DNA of 64,000 nt from contig OY726557.1 in assembly GCA_963383645.1 (NCBI GenBank), positions 124,598,223 through 124,662,222 of the forward strand. Direction: 5' to 3'. Position 1 is the first letter of the stretch. Each line of letters opens with the position of its first letter. The notes beneath the pieces were generated by a model that saw only the letters and a program-made list of their open reading frames with translations, had not been told where the DNA came from and made no database searches. This stretch comes from Muscardinus avellanarius. Taxonomy: Eukaryota; Chordata; Mammalia; Rodentia; Gliridae. Positions 35,697 through 48,759 of the stretch are shown here, piece by piece. Both the position numbers and the translations under genes were made by a program.

Positions 35697-38130
35697 AAAA
35701 ATTTATACTCCAATAGACTTGAAAACCTGGAAGAAATAGATAGATTTCTAAGCACAGTTAACCTTCCTACACTCAGCCAAGAGGACATAGCAAGCCTAAA
35801 CCAACCAATAACAACCAAAGAAATAGAAATGGCAATAAAAATTCTTCCACCAAAGAAAAGCCCAGGCCCAGGTGGGTTCCCAGCTGAATTCTACAAAACC
35901 TTCAGTGAACAACTAATACCAATACTTCATAACATGTTCCGGGAAATTGAAAGAGATGGAACTCTCCCAAATTCCTTCTATGAGGCCAGTATCACATTAA
36001 TCCCCAAACCAAATAAAGATACTTCAAGAAAGGAAAACTCACAGACCAATATCCTTAATGAACATGGATGCAAAAATTCTAAACAAAATACTAGCTATAC
36101 GCATTCAAAACTATATCAAGAGAATAATACATCATGACCAAGTCGGTTTCATCCCAGAAAAACAAGGCTGGTTCAACATACGCAAATCAGTACATGTTAT
36201 TCACCACATAAATAGAACCAAGAACAAAAACCACATCATTATAGCAATAGATGCTGAAAAGGCATTCGACAAAATCCAACACCCATTTATGTTAAAAACA
36301 CTGCAAAAAATTGGGATAGAAGGAAAGTACTTCAACATCATTAAGGCAATATACTGTAAACCCAAAGCCAACATTATATTGAATGGGGAAAAACTGCAAG
36401 AATTTCCGCTAAAGTCAGGAACAAGACAAGGATGCCCACTATCACCACTCCTTTTCAATATAGTCCTTGAGACTCTTGCTGTAGCAATAAGACAAGAGAA
36501 GGAAATCAAAGGAATTCACATAGGAAGAGAGGAATTAAAATTATCCTTATTCACAGATGACATGATCCTTTATCTGGAAGACCCAAAGAACTCAACCAAA
36601 AGACTTCTGGAGCTGATTGACAAATTCAGCAAAGTCGCAGGTTACAAAATCAACCTAAAGAAATCAGTGGTTTTTCTTTATGCCAACAACGAATCCACAA
36701 TGAAAGAAACAAAGAAAACAATTCCATTAACTATAACTTCAAAACCAATAAAATACCTAGGAATAAACCTAACCCAAGATGTAAAAGACCTCTACAACAA
36801 AAACTATAAAACATTAAAGAAAGAAATTGAAGAAGACCTTGGAAGATGGAAAGATCTCCCATGCTCATGGATAGGCAGAATAAATATTATCAAAATGGCC
36901 ATTCTGCCAAAACTGATCTATAGATTCAATGCAATTCCCACTAAAATACCAGTGACATTCTTCAGAGACCTAGAAAAATCAGTCATGAACTTTATATGGA
37001 GAAAGAAAAGACCTAGAATAGCCAAAGCAATTCTCAACAATAAGAAACATGCAGGAGGCATTACAATCCCAGACTTCAAACTATACTATAGAGCAATAGT
37101 AAAAAACAGCATGGTACTGGCACAATAAGAGATATACTGACCAGTGGATTAGAATAGAAGATACAGAAACAAACCCACACATCTTTAGTCAATTAATCTT
37201 TTACAAAGGGGCCAAACACATTCACTGGAGAAAAGACAGTGAATGTGTCTTTTCAACAAGTGGTGCTGGGAGAACTGGCTAACCATTTGTAAAAAAATGA
37301 ATATAAACCCCTATATCTCACCAAACACAGGAATCAACTCAAGATGGATCAAAGACTTAGAAATTAGACCTGAGACTGTGAAGTTAGTAGAGGAGAGCAT
37401 AGGTTCAACACTTCAACATATTGGCACAGGCAGTAACATTCTCAACAAAACCTCCAAAGCTCAGGAAATTAAAGCAAGAATAAACAAGTGGGATAGCATC
37501 AAACTAAAAAGTTTCTTCTCATCAAAGGAAACTATCAATAACCTAAAGAGGAAGCCTACAGAATGGGAAAATATCTTTACCAACCACCATTCTGATAGGG
37601 GGCTAATATCCAGAATATACAAAGAGCTCAAAAGACTCTACACTAGCAAAACAAACAACCCAATCAAGAAATGGGCAAATGAACTAAATAGACACTTCAC
37701 AAAAGAAGAGATACAAAGGGCCAATAGATACATGAAAAGATGTTCTTCATCACTGGTCATCAGGGAGATGCAAATCAAAACTACACTGAGATTCCATCTA
37801 ACCCCAGTCAGAGTGGCAAGCATAAAGAAATCAAACAACAACAAATGCTGGTGAGGATGTGGGGGAAAAAGAAATCTTTTACACTGTTGGTGGGAATGCA
37901 AACTAGTTCAGCTACTATGGAGATCTGTGTGGAAATTCCTAAGAAAGGTGGGAATAGATCTACCATATGATCCAGCTATACCACTCCTGGGTATCTTTCC
38001 AAAGGGGTTGAATTCAGAGAAATACAGCAACATATGCATACCTATGTTCATAGCAGCACAATTTGTAATAGCCAAAATATGGAACCAACCCAGATCTCCA
38101 TCAACAGATGAATGGATAGCAAAACTTTAG
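35697..38130 (+). pseudogene. L1 ORF2 relic, 3' part (reverse transcriptase and C-terminal region)
   Basis: This continues ORF2 after the nested half-L1. It covers the RT domain with a conserved start ([15 protein letters not shown]), the [11 protein letters not shown] box, and the catalytic box F-T-D-D at 36550-36561, where most L1s have FADD; the two catalytic aspartates are kept. The longest open run is 36058-37128. Frameshifts lie near 36030 and 37095, and a stop falls after the Cys-rich NNNKCW motif at about 37852. The C-terminal L1 sequence (AKIWNQPRSPSTDEW) is present to 38130. It is not functional as it stands. Confidence 0.9.
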
Positions 38131-38799
38131 GAAATACACACAATGGAATTCTATTCAGCCATAAAGAAGAACAAAATTATATCATTTGCAAGAAGATGGA
38201 AAACCCTGGAGAACATTATGTTAAGTGAGATCAGCCAAGCACAGAAGGAGAAGGTACATATGTTTCCTCTAATATGCCCAAACTATGAAACACAAAGGAT
38301 ACCAGTGGGACTCCAGATAATGGAGGGGAAATATCAGCAAAGTTTGAATGGAAAGATAGGAGAGGAGGAAGGCTGATCTTGATTAATGAGGGTCTACATC
38401 TGAATATGTGTAAAATTATGAATATGACATGGTTAACCTGGACAACCATTGGTGGAAGGGGGGAAGGGAAAATGGGGGCGGGGGGGAGAGGGCACCAAAT
38501 ATAGTTTAAATGTATACTATTTATGTTCAATAAAAAATTGTTAAATAAAAGAAAGAAGACGCTGGTGTGTCCAACTTAAAGGAGAGGTTATAGGAATGAG
38601 CCCAGGGCTGATCAAGCAAGGGCAAATGGTTACATCTAGTTTCACCAGACAAAGGCAGGCATTGCCTTGTATTTACAGGACTCTTCTTTCCCATTTCCAT
38701 GAACTTAGAATGGCTGCAATCACTCCATCACAGCTCCCCTGATTCTTCCTAAGGGTGCCCTAAAAACTTCCTCTGCCTGTATCTTCATATGAGAATAGA

Positions 38800-38972
38800 T
38801 TACACACCCATAATCCCAGCATATAGGAGGCTGAGACAGGAGGATTGCAGGTTCAAGGCAACTTAACAAGACACTGTTCCAAAATAAAAAATAAAATAAA
38901 ATAGGGCTGGGGTGTACCTCAGAGGTAGAAGTTCCCTGGATTCAATCCTCAATACTAAAAACAGAAAAAGAA
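38800..38972 (+). repeat. B1-ID composite SINE running into the assembly gap
   Basis: TACACACCCATAATCCCAGC to TTCAATCCTCAATAC, then A-rich tail up to the N run. Confidence 0.82.
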
Positions 38973-39172
38973 NNNNNNNNNNNNNNNNNNNNNNNNNNNN
39001 NNNNNNNNNNNNNNNNNNNNNNNNNNNNNNNNNNNNNNNNNNNNNNNNNNNNNNNNNNNNNNNNNNNNNNNNNNNNNNNNNNNNNNNNNNNNNNNNNNNN
39101 NNNNNNNNNNNNNNNNNNNNNNNNNNNNNNNNNNNNNNNNNNNNNNNNNNNNNNNNNNNNNNNNNNNNNNNN
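38973..39172. other. Assembly gap (200 N)
   Basis: Exactly 200 undetermined bases, starting in the A-rich tail of a SINE. Reading frames across it are not real. Confidence 0.99.
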
Positions 39173-42100
39173 TAAACTTGTGGTAGCAGAAGGACACTGA
39201 TGAGAGGTCCACAGACCTCTTTCCCCTCTCCATTCATAGAGCATAGCCTCGGGGTCCTCACTCTGCCTGGCTCTGCACAGATGTCCTATATATACATACT
39301 GACCACAGCCACACACACCCTGTCTTCACCCGTCCTTCTTTCCCTTCTGTTTTCTCTCAGCTATTGCAATTAATTCTCTCATTTCTATTCTCCCAACTCC
39401 TCTAATCAATTCTTTCACTTCTGCACAGTATTTTCTAGGTTGTATATCTTCCATAAATTGCTTTGATAATATTAAAACATTGATTCTGAATGCAAAAAAA
39501 TATAAATAGATGATAGATTCTTGAATATCAAGCTACTGAATTTTCCAGATATGTGTTTGACTCCAATTTGACAATGGACAGCATCATAGCGTATTAACAA
39601 CTCACAATGGTAAAAAACAGTCATTTTATAATCTTACAATGTGAGAGTTCTGCATAATGTCACCATAATTTGTATAATTGATTTTATTGTTATATATCAC
39701 ATTAACCAATCATATATCTAATATAAAATCCTATTTCAGCTTTTTTCTCCTATTTATATGTATTTGGCTCACATTGTGCACACTCACACACACACACATA
39801 TATTTCACATATGTAGATTTGGTTCACATCATATATATGTATATTTGTGTTTCCCTATATTTCAAATTCTCTTAGAACCATATATGTCTTCTTGCTGGTT
39901 GCCTCACTAATAAAGAAAATATAATTTTGACATCTGCTAGCAAAAAAAGTATTTGAGTTGTGCTTTTCTAAACTTAATATTTGAAAAAGTACTTTTATTG
40001 GATTCTTAGTACAAGCCAGACACTATGTTGTTTCTATAATTTATCTCATTTAGTTTCTACTGAAATGGATTCTGTTCTTATACAAATTCCACAAATGAGT
40101 AAACTGAAATTTATAGAGGTTGGTAATTTTCTACAACTCGCAGAAACAACAGCCCCAAGAAACAAATACAAATTGTCTTACTCTAGTAACAAAATCCTTA
40201 TCCACTGATAGTTTATTTCTTCTGAACTTGCATTCCTTCTGTACACAAATGCTATGGTTTTGACCTAAAAATAAAAAGATCAATGTCCCCTTAAAGATAA
40301 CTTCCTCAGGTCCTCTCCTTCCACTGTCTGCTCAACTCCCTGTCTTTAGAGGTAGCTTCCTCCCTTTGATCAGGAGGGGCGTGGACTGCACATCCCCTGT
40401 CCCTGTTCACTCAAGCATTTTCCTGTTTTTTAGGCTCTAGTCTGCAAGCTTCTGTGCCCACACCTTACAATCCTGACTCAGTGAGTCCAAAACCTACAGA
40501 TCAACACTGGCGTGGCCATGTTTATTTATTTACTTATATACTTTTATAGGTACAATGTGATTATACATTGTGATTATACATTATAGTGAGATTCAAAGTG
40601 ACACAAACATCACTTGGTGCATTTCCCTCTATATATTGTGTACATATATTTAAAGCAAGAGCCCATACTTAAACTAGATGGTATAATATAATTTAAAACT
40701 AATTCACGCTGTATTTCAATCAGTCCTCACAATCCTGGGAAGAACATTATTTTCCTATTTTATAAAAATGTGTGACATAATAACTTCTGTAACTACAAGT
40801 ATAAGGTCTCTGAAACTTGGGGTCTAAATTTCAATGTTTATCATCTTTCTAACATTCTACCCTGCCATGTGTCTCCAAACTTTTCCAGAAGACTTTAGGG
40901 TCTAAAAGGAAATCCTATAAATGAGATAGAAATAATTTGGGGATGTGGGGAACCACCAGATCCATGGAGATAAAATGTGTACTAAATGCAGGACAGTTTT
41001 GTGGGATAAATCAAGATTCAGAATTAAGCATCCCTGAGAAAAAGATTATGAAGAAGAGAAGCAATAGTATTTGAGTTCTGGCTCTAGTCTGGCAACAAAA
41101 TGAAGGCCTAAAATGCATTTTTTTAAAATCACACCAAATTCCACACCAATTACTTGGGTAGCCTGATCCCAAAGCACTCCCCTCCTCAACACGTCCCACA
41201 GCTCAATAATGAGAGGGCAGCATAAAACCACAGGGCTCCACCTATTAGGGAAGGCCCAGGGAGAGCAGCTGGGCACGAGTCCCAGTGAGGTACAAGGCCT
41301 ACATCTTATACCAGGAAGGACCCACTACTAGCAGGCCTTCCAATAATTATCAGTGTCCTGGTCCATAGTCTGACAAGTTATTTAGAGTCATCTCCTGGTC
41401 TTAGCACAAATATTCCTCTGCTGGGAGCCAGCTTCCTGAAGCTGCCACGCCCTCCCTCTGCCTATCCTGGGATTCCACCCCGGTGCCTATGCATGTTCAC
41501 ATTCAGCAAGAGCATGTCTTTTGCAGATGCAAGTGCAGAAGAGCACATGCTCCCGGTTACTTATAAGGAAGCCCCACCTCGAAGGACTGAGCTTCGAGTT
41601 GAACATTCAAGTTCATAGCTGCAGGCTTCCCCCCATTGCTGATGTTCCCATCAATGTCCCTGGCTTTCCCCAGCAGTTGCAGCCATGGTCCACCTTTGAC
41701 TCATTTGAATAGTGGCAGCCCTGCTGCCTGAGCCACTTGTTTTATGTGGAGGGAAGCAATGATCCTCGGAGGCCTGCCTGCTGCTAGGTGGCTGGCCACT
41801 AGAAGATCCAAGGACTAGGGGTGACAGAGGATACAGACAAAGCCTGAGGAATGAAAGATTCCAAAGGAGTTAAAAGGGGGACTGGCAAAAGATCAGACTC
41901 CCCTGAGACTCCAGGAGGAACTCCAGTCCCCTCCGGAATTCATGCCCCAAGGCCCCCCAGTGAGAGCGGAAACTTACCTTAATCACATTTTTAGTAATCC
42001 TTTACTAGGTCACCCTGCCCTCCTCGGTATTTACTACTTTTCTTTGTTGATTGTCTCTTAGTGATTTATAACACCTTCCCTATCCCTAACATTCCCCATT

Positions 42101-43148
42101 ATATTTTGGTGTTTGCTTTTTCCCATGAGGACATGATACTTAACTAAGCTGAAAAAGGGGTATTAAAAAATCTAGTTTTAGAGAATAAAATTGTCAGTTG
42201 CACAAGAGGCAATTATCTGTGTCCATCATTTCAGGTCTCTCCCTCCCAAGTCCTGGAGAGGAATCTCTGACATAGGGGAAAAGGATTCCTCAGTAAAGAT
42301 TTAGGGAACTGACTTAATAACTCTTCTCTACCTAGAAAAATCTCTTTCCAGTTCCAATTTTGAATGTGCTTAAGGTTTACTTTTACTAAGAAAAAAAAAT
42401 GGCACCTTCTTATAGCATGAAACTCCTCTGCTCATGCATTGTTTCACTCTCCTGAGAATCTCCACAAAATATAGAGCAATCGCCGAGGAAAGGCACAAGA
42501 CAGAAGTAAACACCTCTACTCATTGTCATACAAAATCAAACTCTTTTTCATTCATTTGTTCATGTTCATTCATTCACAAAACCTAAAAATATATAGAGGT
42601 GGCCATTTCTGGCAGTAGAGCAGTTTGAATTTCAGAAAAGCTCCTAGTTCATAAGGCATTATTAGAATTCTGAATTAAAACAAAAAAGCACAATTTTGGT
42701 ACATGACTGAGCTGCCAGGAGAGGAAGTTCATGGAAGGGCAGAGGAGACAAGAAGGCAGGAGTCTTGTGAGCCCAGTGATGGAGAACCAGCCAAGGATCT
42801 GTTTTCATGTGTGAAGATACCACAGGCAAAGCCAGGGTCAAGCAGGCCTGTTCCCAAAGAGTATAATAGAAAAGGATGGCTGTGCGCTGAGGCATAGTGA
42901 AAATACAGCCTCCCCAGACCTGTCTCTGGTTGAATGATGTGGTACAAAGTCGTTTCCTCCAGGGATTGCTAAACTCAAGCTTATACGTGGGTGGGTTTTG
43001 TGCTGGAATCCACATTATACACATGGCCTAAAAATTCCAAACCAAAATTTCCAAAATTAAAGGCTTTTGTAACTGGATAAATCAGACTGGGTTGCTTCCA
43101 TCAGAAAATAAAGGCCAGGGAGAAACTTGAAGAATAAAAATATTTGTA
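39173..43148. other. Intergenic, no gene recognised
   Basis: Contains a small L1 end at 40528-40660. 41400-41990 is GC-richer than its surroundings but no family was recognised. Confidence 0.45.
40528..40660 (-). mobile_element. L1 3'-end fragment
   Basis: TATAGGTACAATGTGATTATAC and GAGATTCAAAGTGACACAAAC match the antisense L1 3'UTR at 5795-5885. Confidence 0.5.
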
Positions 43149-43342
43149 GCCAGGCATAGCAGCCCACTCCTGTAATCCCAATAACTGAGAGGCTGAGACA
43201 GAAGGAGGGCAGGTTCCAGGCCAGCCTCAGCACTTTAGTGAGACTCTGTTTCAAAATAAATGAAATGAAATAAAATGGGGGGTGCGTCTCAGAGGTAGAA
43301 TACCCCTGAGTTTAATCCTTCATACCCTTCCCCCCACCAAAA
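43149..43342 (+). repeat. B1-ID composite SINE (type B)
   Basis: GCCAGGCATAGCAGCCCAC onward. AATATTTGT recurs on both sides. Confidence 0.87.
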
Positions 43343-44432
43343 AAAAAGAATATTTGTGCTCCTATTCAGAAGAATCTTCCCACAGGTAAGTCTTAGCTGA
43401 CTCTCCATACAGAAAAAGTAGCACTGCAGAGCACACCACCTAGCCTTAGTAGCTCAGGTGGTTCCACTGGGGACTATTCCTCTGAAGTGACAGAGTCTGT
43501 AGAGGCAAAAGGCAGAGACAACAGGGCCCAGCACCCAGCACCCAGCTCTGGTGTCGCCTGCAAGCATCTCAACAGTCAGCTCCTGCCTTGTAACTTGGCT
43601 CAGTGTCCAGCTGCCTACCTATTCCTGAATCCTACCTGCTCCCAAACCTGGTTCTTTTCAGTGCCCATTTCTTTCCAGTAAAGAAATTAGTCAACATCAA
43701 ACGCAATGGCTTGCTCCTGGAAGCCCTGACTGGTCATAGCAGAGGTTGGGCAGATGGAGGGACGGAAGGAGCTGAGAGATTGCAGCTCTCCCTGCCTTGC
43801 AATCTCTCTCAGACCCCACCCACCAACCCTTGAGGAATGGAGAATAACTTTCTTCTTGCTTCCACAGAATTCTGTGCAATTTGAATCTGTAATCTGTTCC
43901 CTTTCAGGCTACTTTTGAGAGTGCTGTGGAGGAGGGTTGGTTGAACAAGAAGATTAGATTCTAAACAGTGCCGTTCTTATGCTCACACCCAAAATCCTTC
44001 ATGAGATTCTAAGCCCTTTATCCTGCAGTGCCTATTCACTTACTTTTGTCCTTAGATGGATGTACATACATTCCTGCACCCTGAGTAAAACACATGAAAA
44101 GTGGGAATTTTGAGCATCTGACTCCATATGAACCCAGCTTGAGTTTCAGAATATTTCTGCCACACCAGATGATTCCTTCATCCTCTTTTCAACAGTACCA
44201 CTTACACCCTACTCTTGGAGGTATCTTTTTCTATATTCATTGCTTATGTTAATTTTGCCTTGTTTGAACTTTATGTAAGTACAGACATTGAGTACATGAT
44301 TTCTTTTAGTCTACCTCATGTCTGAGAGTAATTCATGTATAGTGCAATAGATCATTCCTCTTTATTGCTGTACATTACACCATTGTACAAATATTTATTT
44401 ATCCATCTGCTATTGCTAACGATTGATATTTT
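43343..44432. other. Intergenic, nothing recognised
   Basis: No repeat or gene motif identified. Confidence 0.45.
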
Positions 44433-44657
44433 TAAAAGAATAAGCCAACAATAACAAAATACCTAGGAATCAAAGTAACTAAGGAAGTAAAAGACCTCTA
44501 CAATTGAAAATTTAAAAACACTGATGAAAAATATTGAAGAAGTCACAAAAAGATGGAAAAGCCTCCCATGTTTACAGATTAGAAGAATTAATATTGTTAA
44601 AATGTCCATACTATCCAAAGAAATCTATAGATTCAGCTCAATCCCCATCAAAATACC

Positions 44658-44857
44658 AACTGTGCACGGTGGTGCACACCTGCAATCTCAGTACTTAGAA
44701 AACCGAGACAGTCAAATTGCAGGTTCAAGGCCAGTGCCGGCAACTTAGCAAGGTCCTCAGTAACTTAGCAAAGCTTTGATTTGAAATAAAAAATAAAATA
44801 GGGCTGGGGATGTAACTCAAAGATAGAATGCCCCTCAGTTCAATCCCCAATGCCAAA
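44658..44857 (+). repeat. B1-ID composite SINE nested in L1
   Basis: TGTGCACGGTGGTGCACACC to TTCAATCCCCAATGCC within the 44433-45825 L1. Confidence 0.87.
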
Positions 44858-45232
44858 AAAGTACCATTCTTCACAAAAGAAGTGTCATTCTTCACAAAGT
44901 CAAAAGAAACAATCCTAAAATCCATAAGAAAACATGAAAGACTCCAAAAGACATAACAATATTGAACAAAAAGAACATTAGAGACCTCACAATGCTTAAT
45001 TTCAAGACATACAACAGAGCCATAGTAACCAAAACAGTATTGTACTGGCACGAAAACAGACATGTCTACCAATTGAATAAAATAAAGTTTTCAAAAATAA
45101 ATTTACATATCTACAGCTAACTGATTCTTAACCAAGAAACCCAAAACATACTTTAGAGAAAAGCCATCCTCTTTGAGGATGGTGTTAAGGGATCTGAATG
45201 TCCACATGCAGGAGACTGAAAATTTGTTTTAA

Positions 45233-45327
45233 TTTTTTATTCATGCATTGTAGTCATACATCTTAATGGAATACAAGATGGTGAAGACATACATGCACGT
45301 ATCACCCAATTAGCCCTTAACCAATTT
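45233..45327 (-). mobile_element. 95-bp L1 3'-end insertion inside an older L1
   Basis: An antisense L1 3' end with T-rich tail at its left lies between GAAAATTTG and CCAATTTG, leaving a short AATTTG duplication. Host L1 sequence (ending GACTGAAA) resumes at GACCCCTATCTTTCACCCT. Confidence 0.65.
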
Positions 45328-45821
45328 GACCCCTATCTTTCACCCTATACAAAAATCAACTCAAGATGAACCAAATACCTAAATGTAAGACCTGAAACTC
45401 TGAGATCACTAGAAAAGAACATAGGGGAAATACCTTGAAATGTTGGCATAGACAAGGATTTTCTGGATAGGACCCCAAAAGCACAAGGAAACTAAAGGAA
45501 AAGCTGACAAATGAGATTATATCAAACCAAAAAACTGCACAGCAAAGGAAACAATTAACAGAAGGCACAGATAACCTATAGAATGGGAGAAAATGTTTAC
45601 CAACTATTCATCTGACCAAGGTTTAATATTTAGAACTACTAAAAACTTAACAAAACAAAAAGAAATCCAACTTTAAAAATGTACAAGTGATCTAAATAGG
45701 CACTCCTTGAAAAAATGCAAATGGCCAACAAAATATTTTAAAATGCTCAAGATCATTAGCCATCAGGGAACTGCAAATCAAACCTACAATGAGATACCAT
45801 TTGATTCCAGTTAGAATGATA

Positions 45822-45889
45822 AAAATACACACATACATATATACATACATACATACATACATACATACATACATAAATACATACATATA
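45822..45889. repeat. (TACA)n microsatellite
   Basis: About 14 TACA/CATA units between an L1 fragment and a SINE. Confidence 0.95.
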
Positions 45890-45890
45890 T

Positions 45891-46075
45891 AATCAGGCAT
45901 GGTGATACATGCCTATAATCCTGAGATAAGAGAATTTCAGGGTCAAGGATAGCCTCAAAAACTTAGCAAGACCCTCAACAATTTAGCAAGCCCCTGTTTT
46001 ATAATAAAAAATGAAAAGGGCTGGTGGTGTTGCTTGGAGGAGAAATGCCCCTGGATTCAATCCCTAGTACAAAAA
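45891..46075 (+). repeat. B1-ID composite SINE (old)
   Basis: AATCAGGCATGGTGATACATG to TTCAATCCCTAGTAC. Abuts the (TACA)n array. Confidence 0.82.
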
Positions 46076-48759
46076 AAATCATTCTTTGTCCTCTTGAGAC
46101 AAGGAAAGCTAGGTCCTGGGTCAGAAAGAAATTCTCTATATTTGACCACAGGTTAACCCATTTGCATAAATTATTTGTGCAGTCATATTTCCTCCTATAC
46201 TCCAACATAGAAATATGCCTCTCACATATGTGCATAGACACACACTAAAAAATTGTTCCCAGAGTTCTATAAATGTAACTCAGATCTCTTTAATGCAAAA
46301 TATTTATTGTCTTAAAGTATCAGAGAAGGAGCTAGAAAGCTTGAAAACACAGCTTTCCCTCAATCCATCTATTTTTCTATACTAATCAATGATATGTTTT
46401 GATCTGGGAAGCCAAAATATTTGGGTACAATATTTGGATAAGTAAACTACTTCTCAAATCAATAACAGGTCTTTCTGCCTTGCTTGGGAGTTGTAATAGG
46501 AGCCTGTTCTCCTGCACCATAGATCACTTCAACGAAAGACAAGGTAGGGACTGCTCTTCCTGCTTAGGATAATATTCCTGACTTACAGGTTTGAACAAGG
46601 CCCTCTTCTTGGCCTTTGTTTGCATGAACAAGCAGGGAAGAAAGGTGAGTGAGTGTTGATCACCATGTTCATCTTATCTCTGTGCCTTTGTCCTATGGCC
46701 CACTGAAGCAGGTAAACATGCCAGAACTGGTCAGGTGACGATGAAAAATCAACCCTCTGGTTCACCAGCTAAGCATTATGAAGAAGAGCAAACCCATATG
46801 ATTTTCAATGTTGTGGGCTGGATGTAGGAAAAGCAGAGGGTTAATCACAGCCCTATACAGGAGGCACAGTTGCCACGTGTAGGCTGCAGTAGACAAGGTG
46901 AGACAGTTGAGTGGGGAAGCCCACCTGGCTTGGACAAAACTCCAGGTGAATGGACCCCACCTGAAGCACTACCCCACAGATAGGCCAGAGCAGTGAACAC
47001 CTTGCCTCACTCACTTCTTCCCTGCATTGCTTGCTAAGGCAGAGGGCAAAAGAGTCTGAAATATAGCCCCTATCAGCCACACTCTGGGGAACAGAGCAGG
47101 AGGATCCATGCAGAGGGTGGGTTTGGAGACCAAAGAGAATAGAAACATAGTCAGGAACGTAATCCTAAAACCCAAAGGGTTGGCAGGAGTAAAATGATAA
47201 GCCACCCATAGCTCAGGTGTAAAGACAGGAGGGGTAATTTGCTTCCCAGGAGGATGAGAACTACCAATATTGTCAGAAATGGCATAAGGCCAGGGTAAGT
47301 GAGACAGAATCAGTGGTTCCAGTTCTAAATATATGGGAAAGAGCAAAGGCAGAGGAAGCCAGGATCCCATGAAAGCCTTCCATTCCAGGGGTGAGTAATC
47401 AATTCACAATTAGCAAAACCAAAATTCTACTCAACAGATAGAACCTCAAAATATAGATAAGAACAAACAAAAATAGGAAAACTCAGAATACAAAGGGACA
47501 ATTCATATGTGATATGGTTTTGGGTTTTGGTTTTCCTTGTTTGTTTGACACTAATGCCATTGGAGTAACATCAAACCATCTCTGTCAATTTGAAGCTATA
47601 CCTCAAGTTACCTATGCTCTGCCCATATCTCTTCACATTCCCTTATCAAATTTTTATTACCACTAGCTTCCAGTAAGCTTTCACAAAATTCAAACATTGG
47701 TACCTGCTGCTCCTTGCCATCAAACTTGCCTCAGGATGCTAGAGACTGATTTGTTTGCAATAAGACAACTTGGGAACTGGCATTCCTTTGGAAGCAATAT
47801 AAAATAAATGACTCATTACTGTGAATGCATAAATATTCCAGCCCCCTTACACTGACAAGGACAACTCCAACGTGCACACTCAACTGAATCCAGAGCTTCT
47901 AAGCCATGTTTTCATATCAATGACACATTTCTCAAAATTCAAGCTTACAGCAGACACTTAAACAAAGCCTGAAAACCCTATTTAGAGCCCAGAAAAGTAA
48001 GAAGCCATCATCTCAGCGACAGCATTAAGTTAGAAGTGAGAGTAAGATCCCGTCATCTTGAAGAAAAATCTGAATTGATTGACTGTGGAATCTCTTTCTA
48101 AGCCACTGGCCATGTACTCTTCCTTTCCATAAATAATCAGGTAGCCTTTTCATTACTTTCATCCAAAGGGACAGAAATTTAGAATCAAGGATAAACTTCT
48201 TGTTTAAAGTGTTTGTATTACAATGTGTAGTTCTCCTACCAAAGTATGTGTTCAATCATGCTAAATGAAAGTTTTTCCAGCCCTTCGAAATCCAATTCCA
48301 AGTTTGGCTACATAGAGATATCTGTTTTCTAGAGACCACACTTGGATGCAAGATAAAAATTATAGGAACAAGAGTTGGTGAAAACATTTTAAGTAGAATC
48401 TCCACTTCCTACAAAATGTTCCCCTAACAAGACTAATTTCTGACTATGCACTACATTTCCCACTTAGACCTGAGTCACATTAGGACAAGAACCTTCTCCT
48501 CTGGAGGAAGAGGGAGGATGAGTGGCAGATGTAGGATGAACCAGCAAGAACAGGGAGTGACCACTGTGGGGAAAAATGTGCCATTTATCTCCTTTTTGAA
48601 ATGCTATCTCTTCTTCTCAAATGTGTTTAAAATCATAGGTCCAAAAAATCAGACATGGCCTTCTAAAAACTAGTATTTTCAACCTACCAGAGCATTATTA
48701 TATAGCATTTACTCTCCCAACCAGTGTTGAGATTACCAGACAGACACTACCCTCAATAA
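46076..48759. other. Intergenic, no gene recognised; one 119-codon open frame
   Basis: The minus-strand frame 47370-47011 is open for 119 codons with a Pro-rich, hydrophobic product. I do not recognise it. Confidence 0.4.

Larger units (their letters stand above)
28494..38552 (+). mobile_element. Complete L1 retrotransposon (decayed), interrupted by a half-L1
   Basis: The element starts GAGGGA followed by a CAAAATGG YY1-like core and ends in an A-rich tail. It is flanked by AAGAAGACCCTGGTG (28479-28493) and AAGAAGACGCTGGTG (38553-38567), a 15-bp target-site duplication with one mismatch. It has a ~2.1-kb 5'UTR, an ORF1 relic (30640-31617), an ORF2 relic (31663-38130) and a ~0.4-kb 3'UTR. Removing the 2.8-kb nested element at 32921-35696 leaves about 7.3 kb, a normal full length. 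Stops and frameshifts in both ORFs make it incapable of autonomous movement. Confidence 0.93.
44433..45825 (+). mobile_element. Old L1 ORF2 fragment, plus strand, with two nested insertions
   Basis: Sense ORF2 begins at AATACCTAGGAATCAAAG and passes through KRWKSLPC, the thumb region, to REMQIK-like sequence near 45780. A SINE (44658-44857) and a short antisense L1 end (45233-45327) interrupt it. It ends in a (TACA)n array. Several stops are present. Confidence 0.82.

Noticed and set aside
36058..37128. Long reverse transcriptase frame as a possible host gene
   Set aside because: It is the RT part of the L1 ORF2 relic, within element boundaries fixed by the target duplication.
38863..39316. 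Frames spanning the N run
   Set aside because: They exist only because undetermined bases contain no stops.
45692..45886. Frame with Tyr-Val-Cys-Met repeats
   Set aside because: Translation of the (TACA)n microsatellite.
45822..45889. CRISPR-like array
   Set aside because: Simple tetranucleotide repeat without spacers; the DNA is mammalian nuclear.
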